Source of the DNA: a virus
DNA length: 32,555 bases
Reading direction: 5' to 3' (one strand)
IMG/VR virus record: IMGVR_UViG_3300032893_001364
Location: 1-32,555 of that record
In this document: one piece after another, positions 29,109 to 32,555 of the stretch
Position numbering within the stretch: the first letter of the stretch is position 1
Layout of the letters: every line of letters starts with the position of its first letter
Notes under the pieces: model-generated
What the model was told of the DNA's origin: nothing
The model's database searches: none
The model's input: only the letters and a program-made list of their open reading frames with translations
Translations under genes and position numbers: made by a program

Positions 29109-29338
29109 AAAATTATGTGCGCTCAAATGAGGAGTCAAAACAGGAAACAGACCCTTTTGAGATCGTAGCCAAGCGAGCTGAGGCATGTGGATTACCCGTA
29201 TTAGCGTCAGACATTCGATGGCTTGCTTTCCATGGTCGTCTGAAGAAGTCGATTTCACCGAAACCGTTAGCAACTAACCATATCAAAATTGATTTACTTC
29301 CTGATGCGATTCCCAATACAATTACTCAACCCAAATAG
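29105..29338 (+). CDS. 77-aa hypothetical protein
   Basis: Starts in an ATGA overlap with queE. The sequence (DPFEIVAKRAEACGLPVLASDIRWLAFHGR) suggests two helices with a positively charged tail. No family is recognised. It carries within its 3' part a near-perfect copy of the operator palindrome. It ends 5 bases before the earliest terminase small-subunit start. Confidence 0.5.
   Translation: MKNYVRSNEESKQETDPFEIVAKRAEACGLPVLASDIRWLAFHGRLKKSISPKPLATNHIKIDLLPDAIPNTITQPK
29281..29294 (+). promoter_or_regulatory. Operator-like site TATCAAAATTGATT before terminase genes
   Basis: It matches the operator consensus at 13 of 14 positions (last base T rather than A) and lies inside the 77-aa gene, 50 bases before the terminase genes. 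No convincing -10 box follows it. It may be a regulatory site for the late operon or a chance match. Confidence 0.35.
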
Positions 29339-29343
29339 CATAA

Positions 29344-29790
29344 GTGAGTATGCGTATGTCAAACAACGACAATGATTCAGCCCCCCATTACTTCCCATTG
29401 GTTACTGTTGATCACTATGACCGTGAAACGGGAGAAACCTCAACAGATACAATAAGAAACAAAACAGGCCGTAAGCCTATCAAGATCACTGAAGAGATAT
29501 GTAACAAGGCCAAGATGCTCGCAACCCAAGGTAATACCGACCAAGACATCGCGTACTGCCTCGGGATGGGTAAAACAACCTTCTACGAAAAGAAAGCGGA
29601 GTTTCCGGCTTTTAGAGAGGCCATGGAGGTCGGCAGAGCACTTGGAATCGCACAATTAAAGAACAAAGTCCACCAATTAGCCACTAACGGTAACTTTCAA
29701 GCACTCAAGTTCCAGCTCGGAGCCATGGAGAGAAAACAGAAGGATGGGACTATTCAGATTATCGTGGATGAAGTTGATGCCCAGATGTAG
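29344..29790 (+). CDS. terS: Terminase small subunit
   Basis: Up to 148 residues; possible starts are GTG 29344, ATG 29350 and ATG 29356. The helix-turn-helix core is ITEEICNKAKMLATQGNTDQDIAYCLGMGKTTFYEKK, followed by a helical oligomerisation part (FREAMEVGRALGIAQLKNKV) and a short tail for contacting the large subunit. This is the layout of DNA-recognising small terminases (phBC6A51-like type). It would bind the packaging site and regulate TerL. The large subunit gene follows 13 bases later. Confidence 0.82.
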   Translation: MSMRMSNNDNDSAPHYFPLVTVDHYDRETGETSTDTIRNKTGRKPIKITEEICNKAKMLATQGNTDQDIAYCLGMGKTTFYEKKAEFPAFREAMEVGRALGIAQLKNKVHQLATNGNFQALKFQLGAMERKQKDGTIQIIVDEVDAQM

Positions 29791-29803
29791 GGGCGATAGT
29801 TGA

Positions 29804-31057
29804 GTGTCATTCCAAAAGACGGTACGACAAAAAGAAGCGGCAAGGCTTTTAATAACTAAGCTCCATACCATGCTGTATGGCGGCAGCAGGTCGGGCAAAA
29901 CATTTATCCTCGTATACGCCGTAATCGTGCGAGCGTTGAAGTGTAAAAGCAGACACTTAATCGTTCGTTTTCGATACAACCATGCCAAGCGTTCTATCTG
30001 GTTTGACACATTTCCAAAGGTGATGAAAACCTGCTTTCCCAATGTTCCATATGAAATGAATTCATCCTACGGCTACGTAGAGTTCCGTAATGGCTCCCAG
30101 ATATGGGTAGGGGGAATTGATGATAAGGAGCGAACCGAGCAGATACTTGGTAATGAGTACTCAACGATCTACGCTAACGAGTGTTCACAAATCAGTTACG
30201 AAGCCATCGTTGTATTGATGACCCGATTGGCTGAAGCATCCGGTCTTACTCCTCGGTTCTTCTACGACTGTAACCCACCATCCAAAAAGCATTGGACTTA
30301 CCTTTTGTTCATGCAAGGCATTGATCCGGTAGAGCGGGGTAAAATTAGGAATGTGGACGACTATGGCCACATGCTTATGAATCCTCAAGACAACGTCCAG
30401 AACATTGCCGAAGGATACATTGAGCGAATCCTTATGAATCTGCCGGAAAGGATGAAAGCCCGATTCCTGAAAGGCTTGTTTCTGAGTGATGTTGAAGGCG
30501 CTTTGTGGACTATGGAAATGATTGACCGCGCCAGAGGTCGGCAGCATGGCGAGTTGGTAGAGATATGCGTAGGCGTAGACCCGATAGTTTCCGATGACAA
30601 AGATTCTGACCTTTGCGGTATCATCGTTGCAGGCCGGGATGAGTTTGGTGATGGGGTGGTGATCAAGGACTACTCACGCCGAGGAAAACCAAACGAATGG
30701 GGACAAACGGTGGTTAATGCCTACCATGAGCATGATGCCAATTACGTCGTTGCAGAGGTTAACCAAGGCGGTGCCATGGTGGAAACGATTATTCACAACA
30801 TTGACCCAAAAATTAAGATTTACACGGTGCATGCCAAAAAAGGTAAGTTCGCCCGAGCAGAACCAGTTGCCCAGTTGTATGAGCAAAACAGAGTTTCACA
30901 TGAAGACGACCTGTTCGAATTAGAGACTGAGCAGATGGAGTACGTCCCCATTGATTCAAAACATAGTCCTGATAGAATGGACGCAGCAGTTTATGCCTTG
31001 ACTAAACTATTGATCAGAAGTAGTGAAGATCGTGAACCATCCATACGGGTTGCCTAA
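29804..31057 (+). CDS. terL: Terminase large subunit
   Basis: 417 residues from a GTG. The ATPase has Walker A YGGSRSGKT (residues 25-33) and Walker B IYANECS (about 122-128), with the coupling motif FFYDCNPPSKKHW. The nuclease domain shows acidic residues VGVDP (~257), VVAEVNQGG (~320) and DRMDAAVYAL near the end. It cuts concatemeric DNA and pumps it into the prohead. Length and motif order are those of the standard large terminase. It overlaps the portal start by one base (TAATG). Confidence 0.93.
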   Translation: MSFQKTVRQKEAARLLITKLHTMLYGGSRSGKTFILVYAVIVRALKCKSRHLIVRFRYNHAKRSIWFDTFPKVMKTCFPNVPYEMNSSYGYVEFRNGSQIWVGGIDDKERTEQILGNEYSTIYANECSQISYEAIVVLMTRLAEASGLTPRFFYDCNPPSKKHWTYLLFMQGIDPVERGKIRNVDDYGHMLMNPQDNVQNIAEGYIERILMNLPERMKARFLKGLFLSDVEGALWTMEMIDRARGRQHGELVEICVGVDPIVSDDKDSDLCGIIVAGRDEFGDGVVIKDYSRRGKPNEWGQTVVNAYHEHDANYVVAEVNQGGAMVETIIHNIDPKIKIYTVHAKKGKFARAEPVAQLYEQNRVSHEDDLFELETEQMEYVPIDSKHSPDRMDAAVYALTKLLIRSSEDREPSIRVA

Positions 31058-32532
31058 TGGGATACAAAGAAGTACTGAAAGGTTTGAACCCGCTGAATAG
31101 CTACCAAAAAATAAAGGTAGCGAATAGCGACGAACAGAAATCAATAAATCCAGTTTTATTCGACCCTGCCTTTTCATTTGCTGATTACCTTGGCGGAATG
31201 GGATACGGCGACCTACTGGCTGCAGAATCTATACGGCTTTACAAAAAATGTACGCCGCTCTTTAATTCGATCAACATGCGTGGTGAGGCGTTCAGCTCAA
31301 TACCGCTACGGGTCTATGACAAAAAGAATAAAAAATTCATTGATAACCATCCAATTCTTGAATTGCTCGATAAGCCAAACGCTATGCAATCTGGAATGTC
31401 ATTCAGAAAGTGGTTTGCCATGTTTTATGACATCTGCGGTGAATCATTCGTCATAGCTACAGGAAGCAAAGGCAGTGAACCATTAGAATTGCTTTTGGCA
31501 TCCCCGGTGAACATTACGACTCGCCCTTCGACAGAATGGAATACCATGGGGTTTGCAGGCTCCTATTTTCTTTCAACCGTCAACGGAACGATGAACTATG
31601 CCCTTGAGGAGCGACCTGAAGGGTTTAGATACTGGAACGCCGCAGAGAATCAGGAAATATGGCATGCAAAGGAATTTAACCCCTCACAGAGTGCAAACAA
31701 CCTTCGCGGCCTTTCGAAGTGTTCACCATTATGGTTGCAGATTCAGCAGTTTATTGAGTCGGATCAGAATAACTACTCAATCCTGAAACGAGGCGGCAGA
31801 CCTTCACTTGCTTGGATATGGGATCACAACGAGCCAATGAGTGATAACCAATACCAACGATGGAAGGAGCAAGTCAAGGCGTATGAGGGCGCGGTCAATG
31901 CCGGTCGGCAGGTTATTCTTGACAAAATGAAATTGGAAAACATCGGCATGAATAACAAAGACATGGAATTCTCAGTAAACCGCAAAACCGTAAGGAGTGA
32001 TATTTTCTCAACCTATGCCATCCCATTGCCGCTGGTATCCTCTGAACAGATGACCATGGACAACTTAAAAACTTCCATGCTCTTGTTTTATGATCTGTCT
32101 GTGCTACCGTTTGCCGATGATTTATTGGACGAGCTGACTAGATTCCTGATGCCCCGTTACAAGGGTTCAGAGAACATGAAACTCGCCTATAACACAAATG
32201 ACATTGCCCCGCTCCGCGCTCGCGCTATCGAGCAGGCTGGAAATTTAGGAAAACTGTATGTTCTTGAGGATAATGAAATCCGTACTGCGGTGGGATACGA
32301 GGAAATCACTGGCGGCGACCAAGTCTTTAAGCCGAGTAACATGGCACCTTATGAAGCAGACCTTTCGGCTGGTCTTGACGACAGTAATAATCCTGATGTT
32401 CCTCTGGAGCAGAATACACCTCGAAAGCGATACACCGAAGAACTCCGACGAGTGAAATCAGTAGCAAACGGCAAGCGCATTTTCAGTGACGAAGCTATCG
32501 AGCAGATGGCCGACGACATGGGACTTAAATGA
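31057..32532 (+). CDS. Portal protein (HK97-type)
   Basis: 491 residues matching the HK97-like portal family: YKKCTPLFNSINMRGEAFSSIPLRVYD, IWHAKEFNPSQSANNLRGLS and LLDELTRFLMPRYKG. It would form the dodecameric ring through which DNA enters, held to TerL during packaging. The C-terminal tail (VPLEQNTPRKRYTEELRRVK) is charged and probably flexible. It directly follows terL and overlaps the next gene by 4 bases, the usual packaging-head order. Confidence 0.9.
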   Translation: MGYKEVLKGLNPLNSYQKIKVANSDEQKSINPVLFDPAFSFADYLGGMGYGDLLAAESIRLYKKCTPLFNSINMRGEAFSSIPLRVYDKKNKKFIDNHPILELLDKPNAMQSGMSFRKWFAMFYDICGESFVIATGSKGSEPLELLLASPVNITTRPSTEWNTMGFAGSYFLSTVNGTMNYALEERPEGFRYWNAAENQEIWHAKEFNPSQSANNLRGLSKCSPLWLQIQQFIESDQNNYSILKRGGRPSLAWIWDHNEPMSDNQYQRWKEQVKAYEGAVNAGRQVILDKMKLENIGMNNKDMEFSVNRKTVRSDIFSTYAIPLPLVSSEQMTMDNLKTSMLLFYDLSVLPFADDLLDELTRFLMPRYKGSENMKLAYNTNDIAPLRARAIEQAGNLGKLYVLEDNEIRTAVGYEEITGGDQVFKPSNMAPYEADLSAGLDDSNNPDVPLEQNTPRKRYTEELRRVKSVANGKRIFSDEAIEQMADDMGLK

Positions 32533-32555
32533 TCAAGCCACCGGCCAATTTCACC
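32529..32555 (+). CDS. Start of the next head gene (partial)
   Basis: ATG at 32529 overlaps the portal stop (ATGA) and opens MIKPPANFT before the window ends. Only nine codons are visible, so the product cannot be named. By position a head maturation protease or minor head protein is expected. Confidence 0.45.

Overview
The window looks like about 32.5 kb of a tailed double-stranded DNA bacteriophage with a contractile (myovirus-type) tail. The baseplate genes follow the order of phage Mu genes 43 to 48. No rRNA, tRNA, CRISPR array, integrase, excisionase or clear CI-type repressor was seen, so the lifestyle cannot be settled from this window; a virulent phage is the simplest reading. Phage copies of CsrA, GroES, SSB and DnaB, together with Shine-Dalgarno-led genes of moderate GC content, suggest a proteobacterial host, probably gamma or beta. 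The host itself cannot be named. The left edge starts inside the tail operon and the right edge ends just after the portal gene. The remaining head and tail genes would lie outside and would join the two ends on a circular or permuted map.

Layout. (1) 2-6558, plus strand: tail end of the late operon, namely DNA circulation protein, baseplate hub, spike, gp46-like sheath initiator, baseplate J, gp48-like protein and tail fibre. (2) 6608-7865, minus strand: a short operon with a small helix-turn-helix protein, DUF1367 and a RuvC-like resolvase. (3) 7866-8105: divergent control region. (4) 8106-15927, plus strand: early genes and recombination. These are a 91-aa protein, a hammerhead ribozyme, a DUF932 protein, an HNH-AP2 homing endonuclease, small genes, a DUF4942 adenine methyltransferase, RecT, a YqaJ/lambda-Exo nuclease and a Ref-like nuclease. 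(5) 15965-19970: replication, with a DUF4373 initiator-like protein that carries candidate origin repeats inside its gene, DnaB, SSB, and a tandem CsrA-like/CsrA pair. (6) 20031-20911: membrane proteins including a three-TM holin. No endolysin is visible. (7) 21005-23194: small accessory genes, including a J-domain protein with HED in place of HPD and an ASCH-like protein. (8) 23265-29108: a tightly overlapped operon for 7-deazaguanine DNA modification, made up of a ParB-like protein, DpdA, QueC, FolE, GroES, a Zn ribbon, QueD, a phosphoribosyltransferase and QueE. QueE is interrupted by a LAGLIDADG intein. (9) 29344-32555: terminase small and large subunits, portal, and the first codons of the next gene.

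How the parts work together. A 14-bp palindrome, consensus TATCAAWWTTGATA, recurs at the promoters of the regulator operon, the early operon, the recT operon, the 18343 operon, the 21005 operon and the DNA-modification operon. This suggests one phage regulator, perhaps the 73-aa helix-turn-helix protein at 7644-7865, switches these blocks together. FolE, QueD, QueE and QueC would make preQ0 from GTP, and DpdA (perhaps with the ParB-like protein) would exchange it into DNA, protecting the genome from host restriction.

Most notable: a complete type III hammerhead ribozyme core between two early genes; an intein with an unusual Asp-Gln C-terminus placed exactly in the QueE iron-sulfur motif; the shared operator regulon; and the tandem CsrA genes.
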